A stretch of 64,000 bases of DNA from Monomorium pharaonis (GCF_013373865.1 NC_050473.1:6707710-6771709); one strand, 5' to 3'; positions 24,036-36,819 are shown, counted from the first letter of the stretch. Made by a program: numbers and translations. The notes: generated from the sequence alone by a model not told the origin.

Positions 24036-26661
24036 CTCCTTCGATGAAATTTGGCAAATTCATCTCTTTAGAAGGTATCGTTGCTGATTTTTCGCCCGTT
24101 TAAGTTTGCGAGCGTTTAAGTTACCGCTCGAAACTAAAATCCTATTAGGTTTCGGCAATTCGAAACACAAGCAAAGTATACAAGTGCTACCTAATTCGCC
24201 TTACAAAGTTCCGCCTTCGGTCGCCCGTAGCTCGGTGACTATCAAAACCCCCAATATCTTGGAATTTTAGAGCCCGTCGTCAAAACGATGGGAAATATCA
24301 GAATGCTCTTCCCCTCCCCGTGTACACGGGACGGGTTGGAGGTGTAATTATAATCTAGCGGCGAGTCGCGCGTCGGCAATTTATAGACGCGGTAATTCTT
24401 GCTTTAAGCGCGAGACAGAAATCGGCGGCAGCCTGGCCAGCCTCATCTTCGGCCGGACGTGATCGATTCATTCCGGGGCCGATCAATTATTCAGCGTTTC
24501 GCTCGAAATTGAAGTTCCACACGTCGGCCTTCGCGGGTATTAACTTCGATTAAGGTTCCCTCCCCGAAGCGGGCGCCGCGCGCGGACGGCAAAATAGACG
24601 GTATTATTAGTAACGGGATTAAAATAGCGGGCGATTAGACCCGCCGTTGCCTTGATCCGGGCGAATTTTGTGCCGTCGCTGTAAATCTCGACGAAGCCGC
24701 CCGAGTTTAGCCCTTTTAACCCGGCCGCGCGGACGTTTCACGTGAAATCCTTTTGAAGGATATCCGGCAAGTGAAATTGCATCAAAATTAAATCACACTG
24801 CAGTTATCAAAATGATTCCCTTTTTTTTTTTTTTATTTTATAGTGAGAAATCGTTGCGACGATAGAGGCGGAAATAATCGCGGTCGATATCTGATGGGAT
24901 GATAATGAGAGCGCGGCACGTCGAATCGCATACAATGGCGATGCGTAATCGCATAAATGGTACAATGGCAAGACGACGTGTGACAACAATCGCATCCCGG
25001 CAAATAGAGGAGGAGCCGAGCGCGCACGGACACATATGTATGTATGTGTGTGTGTGTGTGTGTGTGTGTTAAATACTTTTAGCGCGATTCCTATAACGCG
25101 CGGCAACTGCGCTAACAAACCGCAGCCTCATTAGCAAGTTTGTCATCCGTGACTGAGCGTGTTAAATCACGTCCATTAACCCCTCGGAGAGCGGAAGCGT
25201 GCCGCGTCCTGTGAAAACACGAAGGAATCCTACCTACCGGATAATCGATCCGGGGAGGAGGGCTCGCGAGGATATCGCGAGCGTCGTACAGGGACGCACC
25301 AAAACTATCGGGCCGACGCGAAATCGATCTAAACGGACGCCACTTCCCTCCTCCCCGCCGGTATATTCTGCCTCATTTTTCTCCCCCGTCCGCCGGAAAA
25401 CGCGGGTGAACGCAAACTCCGCTCGCGGAGGTATACGCGTGTATTTTTGTCGCTCTTATTGGATATTAAATATCCTATGAGGCGACGACTTCGATATCAG
25501 TTCGTAAGGGAAAGGTCAAGGCAAAATGTGAAACGTTCTAACAATAATTAATGCGCGTTTCGACATGCGCCCGTGCAGAGTGCGTGCGTGTCTCGCGTGA
25601 CAGGGCGCGCGCGCGAGGGCGGCGGAATTTTCAATTCCCACTCCAAAGAGAGAGAGAGAGAAAGAGATAGAGAGACGGCAGCGAGATGTCGCGTTTCCTC
25701 GCGAGCACGTCGAACGCCGGTAATTACCGCCGATCGCCGTGACAGCCTCCCGTCGTTGTCGCGGAGCAATTCATCATCCGATTCGAGAAATATTTCAACG
25801 AGCACGACAAATGGATTCTGCAAGGCGTTTCAGCACACAATCGAGCCGCTCCGGATGGCACGTTGCATCCTTTCCGGAAGAGCTTCTTCGTTCGCAGCCG
25901 GGATGTATCGTTTTTATTTTCGTTATCTGCTCGGATGATACGCGGATGAAAACGACGCGCGGGAGCGTCCCTTGAATATTTCCGCCGCGGAGAATTTCGC
26001 TTTTTGCATAATTCAACCTCGTACATAAATAATTGCGACAATAAAAAGTAATTGTGCGCGGGGCGTCCTTATCGCAAAATATACTGCCGCTCGTTCGCCT
26101 TCATTAACCGTCTCGCTCGGAGACCGCGCCCGGACGCGGAGTAGTAAATGATTTAACCAATAATTGACGTAATTAAAACAGGTCGGCGCAGCGATGAGCG
26201 GCCGGATGCGAAAGAGTTAAATGAACGCGGGCGGGTTGTCGAGCCGTGGTTGCTCGCGGGATCTGTTTGTTTTAATCGCGTTGCTCGCGATGATCGCGAT
26301 GCCTTTCGATGGCAGAGAGGGAGGGGAAGGGGGGTGTGCGGATGGTCGAGTTAGGCCATAAATTTCGTAAATTGCCGGCCGTATGGAAATCAAGGGGGAA
26401 GCATCCGCGAAGTATTTTTAACCGTTATCGCCTGGCGTTCGCCGTAGACCATCGAGACGAAAAATTTGACTAGGTGGCAGATATGTAACTTTTAATACTC
26501 GAGGGAGAGCTGAAAGGGGGAGGGTGGGCCGGGAGAGAGGGTCTGAGTACATATCTCGTCGGGGATTAAAAATAACTAAAGACACGTGTAATATGCTCTT
26601 CTGTTTGGTGGCTAGAAATACACACACAGTCGCGCCGACGAGGCACCCAATTCTCTCTTTC

Positions 26662-26705
<44 letters not shown>

Positions 26706-29028
26706 CCCTAAACTTTCTCGAGCGTAACTCGTGCGGTTTACTCATCCGCGAGTAAATATCGAACCCCCCCTGTATTAACGGCCGTACATATGGAGGCTAT
26801 AGCGAGTGTGTCCCGGGACCATCCGAGAGTGTGCTTTCAACGGTAGAAAATAAAGACGGGAGGAGGAACGGCGATTCTTAAAGCTGCACTGGAGAAAAAA
26901 GGTCTGGTAATACAGCTAAATGTATTTTGCTTAGCGTGCTGACACAACGGGGTATTGCCGAGCGCATTAACTGTAACCAACCGTTTGAAAATAATCATTG
27001 AATATTTAGAAAAATAAAATTGGCTCAGTTGATTTTTCCTGTATTAACCAAATATTTGATTGAAATTATTTCACCAAAGTTTTTGATAAACCGTCAGTTA
27101 GGCTCGATTACTTTTAACGGACCTTTTCAATATCGTATTGACCCAAACTATTTTTCCCATTTCGTCGACTCTGCCGCAAATTTGGACATGTACAGAAAAA
27201 AAAAAGTGAAACGTTCCGGGTCATATTGCGCAGATTTTTAGAACTAATTTTAGAAAAATTACTGCTGATCCAGTCCGACCAAGCGGAGTGAAAAGTAAAA
27301 CAGAGTCGTCCAGGGTAGGTTAAGAACGGTCTCGCGGCACTGTCGAGGTATCGAAAATTAAAAAGTATTGGCGAAACAAGAAAACACGAGATATTTATAA
27401 TAACATACACGTTTGATATTTTTCGCTGGGCCGCGCGCGGGCGGACGGCGAAGAGTTATTTTTTCCCTCGGCCTTAACCGGACATTAATTCGTCCGCGAC
27501 GGTTCGCGAATATGTAAATTTTTTTTGTTCTCCCGAAGTATGCGTGGCATTGGACGCACACGTCGCCGCGCGCTGAATCGTGTCCAGAAAATTGGCTTTC
27601 GGAGTTGCGAATTGGCTCGTTTCGCGTGCATTCGCGTCGTGCATCGCGCACCTCCTCCTCCTCCTCCTTCTCCTCAGACGGCGTGTGTTACAAATAATAG
27701 TCGCGCAACTTGGCGGTGGGCGCGATATAAGCGCTATTCGATTTATTTATAACCGTTAGATATGTCATACGGTTCGTATATATTTTTAACCAGTTCACAG
27801 CCCGATAACGGAAAGAGATTGCCAAGTGTGTTATTTATAATCCGCGACTGTGACCAAACAATTCGCCGGCCGTGCGTGCAATGCGTGAAAATTCCCCGTC
27901 GAAACGGACGTATACGCGCGCATCCCTGCGCATCAGCGAGAGGAGCGAGAGGAGCGAGAGTTACCGCACCCCTCGAAACACACGCATTTCGGCGAACAGA
28001 GGGGGAGGTGTGAATTGTTAACCGGCTCGCCCGATAACACATTAGCTCTCTCGCCGGCGTTTCTGCGTCGGGTAATAATACGCGGTTTACGCATGCAATC
28101 TCTCGCGTACGAAAGATCACGGTAAACACCCTCCCCGCAAGGAGAGGGTGAAGGGGAGATGGGAACCTTCACGCGGAAACGCAAATTAAAATCGACTCTC
28201 CGCGCCCGAACCAAAGATAATAATAACAATTTACATTCGAGGGAGGAAAATGTGCGCGCGAATCCGTTTCCAGCGAAGTCTTCCGAACGCGAAGTCAATT
28301 TAGTCATCGTATCGGTCGGCCGAGTATCGGGTTAAATATATCGAGTTCAAAAGGAAAACGATCGGGCGCCCGCCCGAAGAAAGCGTCCGGGATCGATTAA
28401 TCGATCAAAGACGACGGCGCGTCGCCGCCGTCCCTGCGCCGCGCGCGCGAACCGTCTGACAACGACCGTCTATTTCTACTTGCAGCGCTACGCTCGGCTT
28501 TCCATCTCCCGGGAGCGAGAGCCGCACATGAACCACCGCCGCCGCCGCCGCGGCGGCGGTTTTAGAGGTCTTACTCGTCGCAATTCTCCACGTCCTATAA
28601 ACAACCGCCACACGGAAAACGTACTCTTGACGGCAGTCGTTATCCCGGGGCGATGTTATTAACCCTTAATCGGTCTTCGTGTGTCTTGGCACGCGGCCAT
28701 CGGCAAAAAAATCACTTTCGACCCGGTCGTTTTCCCCTCGGTCGTGACAGTTTTGGCAGGAAAGAAGGCGCGAGTGCGGGGGAGGTTTACCTCCCGCCTA
28801 ATTTTGCTGCCTCGCGATTTCCTACGTCATTTAGAAAAAACATTACATGTATAATTTTATATATTTTGTATAACATGTAAGTATAAATTCTAGGCTTTTA
28901 GAATTCAAGTACATAGATTAAGGAGCAATTTAAATCTCGCTAAATGTATATTTTAGCCTCGCGTTATATATTTTAAAAACACATATATATCGTTAAATCG
29001 TTTTAGGTAAGTTTACTTATAATCATTC
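24036..29028. other. CpG-rich gene-free block
   Basis: Predominantly CpG-rich, with a TG run at 25,047-25,069, GA at about 25,648-25,670, a TC run at 26,667-26,700, CTC triplets near 27,650, and a palindrome near 28,533-28,561 made of CCGCCGCCGCC facing GGCGGCGG. An AT-richer patch at 26,890-27,100 carries ATTGAAATTATTTCACC, also seen near 5900 and 7350. Many overlapping open frames exist; none has a recognised domain or plausible splice sites. Confidence 0.35.
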
Positions 29029-29188
29029 CTTTATAAAAATATAACACTGGACAGTATTAAATTGGCTAGTAATTAATACCTATTTTTAATACCTATTAAA
29101 AGTACTGCTGTTAGTACTTTTAGTACTAAAAATAAGCAATAATTACCGGCCAATTTATTACTGCCCAATATTATATTTTTATAAAAGT
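29029..29188. mobile_element. Intact palindromic MITE, copy 2
   Basis: The left arm starts CTTTATAAAAATATAACACT. The reverse complement of the right arm starts CTTTTATAAAAATATAATAT, and both continue into inverted TTGGC/GCCAA boxes. It is about 160 bp and non-coding. Copies 1 and 3 are at 7776 and 18,329. Confidence 0.75.
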
Positions 29189-30620
29189 TGTACATTTGCA
29201 AAACTTAATTCTAATGAACCAGAATTACGATATTTTTAATAACAATAAAGATTGATCTGCACAGTAAAGGCACCGGCAGTGATGCGCGCTAATTTTTTTT
29301 TTTTTTTTTAAGTTGACCAACATTTTCTTGTGTGTTTGCCTTTTAACTTAACGATCGGATAATTTTCATTGTTTTTAACTGCTAGAAAAAAAATTGCCGA
29401 AGAAAAGCAAGCTGAACATATTACATAAATATATACTGTTAAAGATGTTAAAAAGACAAGCGTAAAGAACAGCGTTTTCATAAACGCACGAGATTACGTA
29501 TCTGGCGTAAAATGTTATTTCGTCCGCGCGAAAAATCAATTTCTATTCTCGTATTCTTTTCGGGATATTCGTGCGAGATGTGAACGATAGCATCAGAATG
29601 TGTTAACATTGGCCGGGAGCTCTAGAGAAGCAGAAGTTTAATAACGACCGACCGTGGATATGAATCAGTATTTCTGTAAGCTCGCAAACTTTCCTCTCAC
29701 CCTAATATGCAAATTTATTACGTTTTTCTTTTTTCTCGACTAACGTCGCGTTTTCAGCGCCGCGAGGAGATCCAGGTGTCCAAGAGACGAAGTGCACGAT
29801 GAGTAGGAGAGAAGAGAGAATTCTCTCCCTCTTGCCCCTCACCTCACGTCACCTGGTCCGCAGCCGTTTATACATTTCCACCAGTCGTTATCTATCATTA
29901 CGGGTGTCAAAATTTGGCTCGGACGGGGGCCCCCCCCAAGAGATCCATTCCGTCGGAAAAGTCGGGACGCGCGCGTTCAGGTTTCATCGACAGCGGGGCG
30001 TACCGGTAATCCGCCAAACATTTTGATGCTCCGCGACGGGCGGAAAAATAAACGGCGTTAATACGCCGCGGCTCCCTGGCCTGGACGAGAAGAGGGAAGG
30101 CGCGTGTGCGGTCGCGGAGCGGTTCAATACCAAAATTCCTACTACCGTCGCCGGCAGCACCGAAATAACTTAACGGCCCTCTATTCAGCATTTCCTATCC
30201 CGCACGAACGCACTTTTCTCTCCGTTCTCGTCGTCGTCGTCCTCCTCCTCCCCCTCCTCCTCCTCCTGCTCGTCGTCGTCATCGTCGCGCGCGCAAAGTT
30301 CGCACGTGCGTAATTATCGGCGACCCTCTATCGATTCGTTTCGGGCCGGTTTCGTCGTGGTAACGAGCGAGCGAACGAACGAACGAACGAACGAACGAGC
30401 GAGCGGACGAACGGCTGTCAAAGGTTGGGTATATTTCCTCGGCAAGTGAGTCTAGGTCACCCGTATATCGGGTCGATACCACGAAAGCGGGACAAAGGCG
30501 AGTCTTCGACTGTGCCTCACGCGTATTACAGTCGGAGCTGACCAGAAGCTGCTGCCTGGCTCGCGCCGCACGAAAAGCGAGCGGCAAAAAAGCTCGGTCT
30601 CTTGTCTCACCTTGCTCTTT
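29189..30620. other. Gene-free flank of the low-complexity belt
   Basis: AT-rich to 29,500, then CpG-rich. CTC/GTC triplet runs lie near 30,226-30,290 and a CGAA run at about 30,366-30,403. Open frames overlap on both strands and are of repeat composition. Confidence 0.4.
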
Positions 30621-30621
30621 C

Positions 30622-30624
30622 CGG

Positions 30625-30672
<48 letters not shown>

Positions 30673-30673
30673 T
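30622..30673. repeat. (GGCA)n tetranucleotide repeat
   Basis: About 13 perfect GGCA/CAGG units. The frames through it encode Gly-Arg-Gln-Ala on one strand and Leu-Pro-Ala-Cys on the other; neither is a gene. Confidence 0.97.
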
Positions 30674-31124
30674 AGGAGAGAGGGAAAGGAAAGAGTGACG
30701 AGGGGAGAAGAAGACAGAGTGATAGAGAGAGAAAGAAAAAAAGAGAGAAGCCACCCTCGAGAGACCTCGCACCCTCGCGGAGGGATCTATGCCACCGGAA
30801 GCCAACAAGGAGGACCCTGCGGTGCACGCACGCGACGCGTGCGAGCGCGTGGAGGGCCGAGATCGCGCCCACGTGAGGCACGCGATACGGCGCGTGTAAA
30901 TTGGCCGACGCGAACCCCCTTGGATGCGAGTCAGTCGTAGTAGTACAGACTGATGATGATCGTCGTCGAACGTCCCAGACCGTTAGCGTCAGAGAATTCC
31001 CGGAGTCTCCTCGCGTCGCCCTCGAAGATGCGATTCGAGAGGAGGAGAAGACGTTGGGGGTTACGCGCGCTTTCGTGTGTAAAACCGCGAATGGAAAATT
31101 TCTAAAACATAGCGTATCGATTAA

Positions 31125-31156
<32 letters not shown>

Positions 31157-33240
31157 GTCTCTTCTCTCACCCCTATGGTCAGCGTTTCACGTTTGCGCCG
31201 CGTGACCACCAGCAGTCGAGATTTCGGGAGGATCTGGAGGAGAATCCGTAAGGGCGCTCCCTCGTCTTTCGTCACTCGTCGCACGTAGGAACGTTATCGG
31301 GGGAGATTTCATCGGGAACCTACTACCCTGGCTCTACTTGTAGCCAGGGTGGCGCGCTGTCGCGAGCGAATTTCGCGAGCTCAAGTCGTCGTCGTCGTCG
31401 TCGGCGGCGGCGTGTCTCGTGGCGACCGCACACACGACCGGACCGGTTTACATCCCCTAATCGAAAGTCGGTTTTCCCCCGACAATGCGCCTGCCCGATC
31501 CCGGGGCACGCGTCATGCAGGAGACTCTCTCTCTCTCTCTCTTCCTCTCTTGGTGTGTCTCTTTCTCTCTTTATCTCCGTCTCTCGCTCCCTCTCAGAGT
31601 CCGCTGGCAGGTCTGCTGGCACTCCCGAAATAATGTTCGGAAGAACGGTGGAACGCAGGAGAGAGGAACAGCGAGCGAGGTGAAGGCGACGTGCGGGGCC
31701 AGGGGAAGAGACGTCGGTGCGCACACCGAGGGAAGCGCAGACTACGATATCCAGAGGAGGAAGAGATGAGAAAGGAGAGCGGAACAAGAAACGCCCGGAT
31801 CGAGCGCGTTACATAATTTTCGTAACTCCACGGAGAAGCGGAGAGGGCGACGCCGAGGCTGGTGGGGATGGGGAGTGGACGATGGTCGTCTACGACGACT
31901 ACGACGAGGAGCTCTGCCCCGAGGTACCCCGTGCGCGGGAGCGAGAGCGAGGGAGAGAGGGTGGAAAGAAAAAGAAAGAGAGAGAGAGAGAGAGAAAGAG
32001 AGAACGATCGACGTACGCGAGTGTACGTGTGCGCGAATAGGTAAATGGATGGATGAATAAATGGCACGGGGGAGATAGTAAAGAGGGGATGAGCGAGAAG
32101 TAGGGAGAGAAGGGAGGAGAAAGAGAAGAGTAAACACAGCTAAATAGAGAGATTGCGAGAGAGAGAGAGAGAGAGAAGCAAATATATTTAAATAGAAAGA
32201 AAACAAAAGAGAGAGAGAGAGAGAGAGAACAAGAGAGAAAAGAGAGGGATGAAAAAGAAGGGGGAGGTGGAGGAAACAGTAGAGGCTCGTGTTCTGGTGG
32301 GCGGAATGGCGAATCAATCCTCGACGAGGGGAAGGGGCGCATGAGGGTGAGGAGGGAGGGAAAGAGGGGGATGATGATGAAGAGGAGGAGGAGGTGGTGG
32401 TGGCGAAGGGGTGGCGACGGTAGTGTGGCGACATACTACTCACCGTGGACGGTGGCAGCAAGATGTCTGCGCGGTGTCTCTTCTTCCTCGACGGTGGCAA
32501 GAGAGAGGAAAACCCGATGTCACATACGCCGCTTCATCGGGCCACTGTGCTGCCGCTTAATACCACTCCGCGCGGTGCTCCTCGCCCGCCTTCTTCACCT
32601 TCTGCCACTAAAAATAAACTCGCTCGCTGTGCCGTGCGCTCCTCTGGCTGCCCCCGCGCGCGCGCTCGCGACACTCTCCCTCCCTCCGCTCACGCACACA
32701 CTCACTCTGTCTCTCTCGCTCTCTCTTTCTCTCTCACACACACATGCACACGCACATTTTCTTTCTTTCTCTCTTTCTCTCCCTCTCTCTCTTTCTCTCG
32801 TTCGCGCCTCACGTCTTGTAACGCGACCGACACATTTATCCGCGCTTTCAGGCCGCTCTCTCGGACATTCTCGCGCACCTCTCGCGCTCCGACGACCGAC
32901 CAACCGCTCGATTCCCTAGAATCGAGGAGGTGGCACTGTGTCGCCACTCGCCGCCGCTTGTCGCCGCTACCACCACCGCCACCACCACCACCATCACCAC
33001 CACCACCACCACCACCGTCGCAACCGTGCTGGATGGTGATGGTGAGGACGGCGCGCCGATAGCGATTCTTCGACGTACGGAGCGGCAGCTGGGAGAGATG
33101 TCGAGACCCGCGTCGCGACTCCGGGTCGCGACAGATTCCTCCTCCGGGGAGGGCGAGGGCGAACGAGAGAGAATTCAAAAGAGAGGAGGAATGGCGATTG
33201 CACGAGAGCGAGGCGAAGACGCAGGAAAGCCAAGAGGAAA
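30674..33240. other. Purine- and pyrimidine-rich low-complexity belt
   Basis: Dominated by GA/TC runs (near 31,125-31,160, 31,525-31,590, 31,976-32,010, 32,155-32,230 and 32,700-32,800) and a CAC run at about 32,970-33,017. Open frames of 150 to 250 codons on both strands are Ser-Leu, Arg-Glu or Pro-Ser strings with no domain. A GC-rich promoter or 5' untranslated region of an unseen gene is possible but not demonstrable here. Confidence 0.45.
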
Positions 33241-33565
33241 CACGCACGCACGCACGCACGCACGCACGCATGCACTCGCGGTGGTGCGTCCGTTATTTCG
33301 TACTCCGCGCGAGCGGAAGGACGGTTTGACAGACGCGCGCAGGCACGCACGCACGCACGCACGTTCTTACCCCCGGCCGAGGGGTGCCACTGTACTCGTA
33401 CTACTCGTACCGAGAGCGCGGGACTGTCGCGCTCGCGGCGCTCTTCAGTTCCTCGTGGTCTCGTCGGTGGCCCTTCCTCCCACCCTACTGGTGGTATCGA
33501 CTGCGCCGGCGGCAGCGGCGGCGGCGGCGGCGGCAGCAGCAGCAGCAGCAGCGGCGGCGGCGATG
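33241..33565. repeat. Cluster of (GCAC)n and (GGC/GCA)n repeats
   Basis: GCAC runs at about 33,242-33,270 and 33,342-33,362 are followed by a GGC/GCA triplet run at about 33,509-33,562. The triplets read as poly-Ala, poly-Gln or poly-Arg depending on frame, and no surrounding frame shows protein-like content. Confidence 0.9.
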
Positions 33566-34141
33566 ACGACGACGCGATGACGACGGCGGCGGCGGTTCTC
33601 GACGACGGCGGCGACGACGACGGCGGTGCGGGGCGGTCTTTTCTCCTTGATGCCTCTTTTCATATAGCCAAGGCCGCCACGCCGTTCACCGCTACCTGGT
33701 AGCACCCAGTGATGGTAGCGCGCGTTACCGCTGGTGGCGACCGGCGAACGACCGCGACGACGGCATCCGCGCATCGACGACGAGCCGATGATGACGACCG
33801 AACGAGGACAACGACGACGGGCGAGAGAAAGAAAGAAAGAAAGAGATAGAGAGAGAGAGAGAGAGACGAGGAGACACACGACTACACCGCGACGACGACA
33901 ACGATTATACTCCGGTTAGCTCGCTCTCGCTTCCCGCCTGCTACCGCTGGCTACCCGCCCGCTCCTCTGCCTCGCCTCCTGGCCTCTGCCTCTGCTGCTG
34001 GCTATGCGCCGCCGATTGTGCGCGCGCACCTTCGCGTACGCGTACGTATTATACGTATGTACGTGTATGCGCACATACAACGAGTTTGCTGTCCGTTTGT
34101 TTGTCTCTTTCTCTCGGTTTCTCTCTCTCTCCCCCTCCCCT

Positions 34142-34145
<4 letters not shown>

Positions 34146-34216
<71 letters not shown>
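34146..34216. repeat. (TC)n microsatellite
   Basis: A TC run of about 60 bases with short TTTC interruptions at the right end. Confidence 0.97.
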
Positions 34217-35962
34217 GTTTGTGATTAGATGTGTGCGTCGACGTCGCGTGTCCGAAGGCGGACGACGAGGAGCACGAGAGGAAAGAGAGGGTGAAACCGG
34301 CGAAGAAGGAACGGAAGGTAGACGGAGTCAGAGCCGTAACTGTAAAGGCAGGGATATGGATCCATGACGAGGAGGAGTTCCTTGAGACGAAACTGTTGAA
34401 AAAATTGTCAAATATAAGATTTGTACAGGAAATGTAGATAAGGAATTACCTAAATGCTTCGATGACTCACCTCCTGTATTAATACATGTGGCTATTTTAT
34501 ATTTTGCTGTCTCCATAAAATTAATAGAGGAAGGTCAGCAATATTGGTGTATATCACTTTGTTTTTGAACAGTGTTTCTTAAAGAAAAGCTAATAATTTT
34601 GAAAACAAAAATGTAAACTGGAAAGCGTCTTCTATCAAATTCTATCATGGTACCAGCAATTTTTATACTGTTTTATTTTTTATACTAATTTGTTTTCACA
34701 AGGTACACCAAAAAAAAAAAATAGAACATTTAACAAATTGGGCTCCGAAGCTACCTCTTCCTCTTCTTTTCCTTTAACATAAGTCATAAAATATTTACAA
34801 GTTAATGTATATAAACATTCCTAGAAACTTTTCACTTTTATGTAAAACATTTTTTTCAATTGCACATATACTTTATGTTTTGCAAAACGTAACATGTAGC
34901 GTAGCTATATATATAAAGTTACATACGTTTATAGATTTCATGTAAATGGAAATTATGTTTTCATCGGTATTAAAACAGTGTAAATGTTCCGTTTCCGAGG
35001 AAGGAGGTGTCACTTATGATGCCAGTATCGACAATCTTCCTGATCTTCCTATTAATGAAAAAATTACATATTTATAAACAATTTGAATAAATATATCCGT
35101 ATTTGCTGCTAAAAAATTGAAGAAACAAAAATAAAATTCGCTCAAAGCGTACGTAAAAAGCTAGTTACGGCCCTAGACTGACTACCCAAGAGGGGGAAAC
35201 GAGACGGGCAGGAAAAGGAAGGAAAAGGAGGAGAGGAAGCGAGAAACGTGGATAGAAAAGCGAGTAGCTGGGGAAGGGCTCGCGAGGGGTCACGGGGAGG
35301 CCTTGGTCTTTTTATCCGAGATAGGATGTGAGTCTAATCCACGCTGTCAACGGTACCGTGGCCGTCGTTCGTCGTCGTCAGTCGTCGTTAGACTGTTCCA
35401 GACTACTTGTGCCGAAATCGAAGAGAGCCACGCACGCACGCCACGCACACACGTGAAATAACTCGAGCATCTCTCTCGCTCACTCTTCCTCTTCTCCCCC
35501 TCCCTGCCCGGAACCTTGTGACCCACTACCCTCGTCGTAGCGTTCGCCACCCTGGGGCCAGTTTCAAGAACGCGGTTTCGCGGTTTCTCCGCTCCACGCC
35601 TGAAAGCCGCCGCGCGCGGTTAACGGCTCGACATTAATGAATCCTCTCTACAATAACCTCTCCGAAATAACCGTATAGTACTTTATTCACAAAGCGATAC
35701 CATACTTCATTTGCCCTACGCGAAGCTTACAGAATAGACGATACCGCCGTTAAAACGTCGTAAAAATACGTTTGTTTTTTCGTATTACGTGTTTATTTTC
35801 ACACATCTTAGATTTTTATTGACAAAATTGTTCTTTCGTAAGACGAATCTTTAATTCTTCCGATATTCTCAATTTAAAGATATTTTTCAAATATCCCGTT
35901 CCTCTTTCTCTTCTTTCTTTTGATTCTTTTTTAAACCATGTAAAGAAATCCTGATTACTTAC
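34217..35962. other. Gene-free sequence left of the minus-strand exon candidate
   Basis: A short plus frame at 34,231-34,437 (68 codons, acidic and Lys-rich) starts after a TTAG that could serve as an acceptor, but nothing identifies it. The rest is AT-rich to about 35,150 and then CpG-rich. If the minus-strand exon at 35,963-36,112 is real, this stretch is its first intron. I could not find a matching downstream exon. Confidence 0.35.
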
Positions 35963-36112
35963 CGAATCGCTTCTTATCGCGGAGTTTGAAGTGCAGGAAA
36001 ATACTTTGTCGATGGCGAATTCGACACGGTATCGGAAGTACGCGTGCATCTCGATGAACGACACATGCTGGACTGAAGTGGGCACCTGCAGATTCAAATT
36101 TCGGAAAGACAT
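35963..36112 (-). CDS. Candidate first coding exon of an unidentified minus-strand gene
   Basis: Reading leftward on the minus strand, an ATG at 36,112 opens exactly 50 codons (beginning MSFRNLNLQVPTSV and ending AIRSDS). It stops at a strong donor, TTCG|GTAAGTAATC, in phase 0, after which the frame degrades. The peptide has balanced composition and lacks the Arg/Ser bias of the chance frames nearby. An alternative upstream ATG at 36,145 would add 11 residues. I do not recognise the protein, and I found no partner exon in the window. It would be divergent from the condensin gene that starts about 1.3 kb to the right. An untranslated or chance frame remains possible. Confidence 0.4.
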
Positions 36113-36365
36113 GATTTCGTGGGCTATGATTGGCCGATCTACCATTATGCGGACACGATTGGATGGCGAGCGACGCGGCCGATCGCGATTGGAGCGCGAC
36201 GCTCGCGCCGAGTAGAGTCCCTACAACAAAAGTTAAGCGACAACGGTTTTTGATTGATTACCTAAATCCACTATGTGTAACAGGCAAGCGATCTGCGAAT
36301 TTTAAACGTAACATTTAATAAAAGGAACAATGGTTAACACAACAGCTTATGTAGTTTTAGGTTTT

Positions 36366-36488
36366 GGCTGCTTTTCTTTTAGGGAACACAATCGACAGAA
36401 GCAATCGTTCTATCTTTTTTTTATGTTCAACGAGTAACAAGGATAGAACATACTTGTGTCGATTGTGTTCCCTAAAAAGAACGCAGCC
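36366..36488. mobile_element. Fold-back MITE or hairpin, 123 bp
   Basis: The left arm begins GGCTGCTTTTCTTTTAGGGA and the reverse complement of the right arm begins GGCTGCGTTCTTTTTAGGGA. Both then share ACACAATCGACA and end at GTTCTATC, giving arms of about 48 bp around a loop of about 26 bp. It is non-coding. Confidence 0.8.
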
Positions 36489-36819
36489 TTTGTAAATTAT
36501 TGACAATAATTATGTATATTTAAATTAATACTAATCTATTATCTAATTATTAATGGATACTTAACATTAATATTGATATTTGTATTTTTTTATATACAAC
36601 TATAGTAGTACTATTCTAAATGTGATAAAATTAATGTTATCAAGTCAGTTTTAACATTGGACACATTCAGCAACTAAGTAGCAATTGAACATGATTGGTT
36701 CTGACTCATAGAACTAACAAATCAACGGCATTATTCAACGGAAAATCTAGTAGTTGCTCAACTGTGAGTCTGTTGAATGTAGTCATTAATTTGGCTATAT
36801 ATGGCGGCGGTTTACTTTA
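36489..36819. other. AT-rich intergenic spacer
   Basis: AT-rich, with no open frame of note and no recognised repeat. Confidence 0.4.

Noticed and set aside
30604..30680. Possible CRISPR array (regular short repeats)
   Set aside because: The repeats are perfect 4-base tandem units with no spacers, in a eukaryotic genome.
30279..30881. 200-codon minus-strand frame with Leu-Pro-Ala-Cys repeats
   Set aside because: The repeat comes directly from the GGCA tetranucleotide array.
31742..32500. 252-codon minus-strand open frame, the longest in the window
   Set aside because: It is a Ser/Leu/Pro string across TC/GA tracts, overlaps open frames on the other strand, and has no domain or splice context.
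32930..33580. 216-codon plus-strand frame with Thr, Ala and His runs
   Set aside because: The runs follow CAC, GCAC and GGC/GCA microsatellites. The rest is low complexity and shows no family resemblance.
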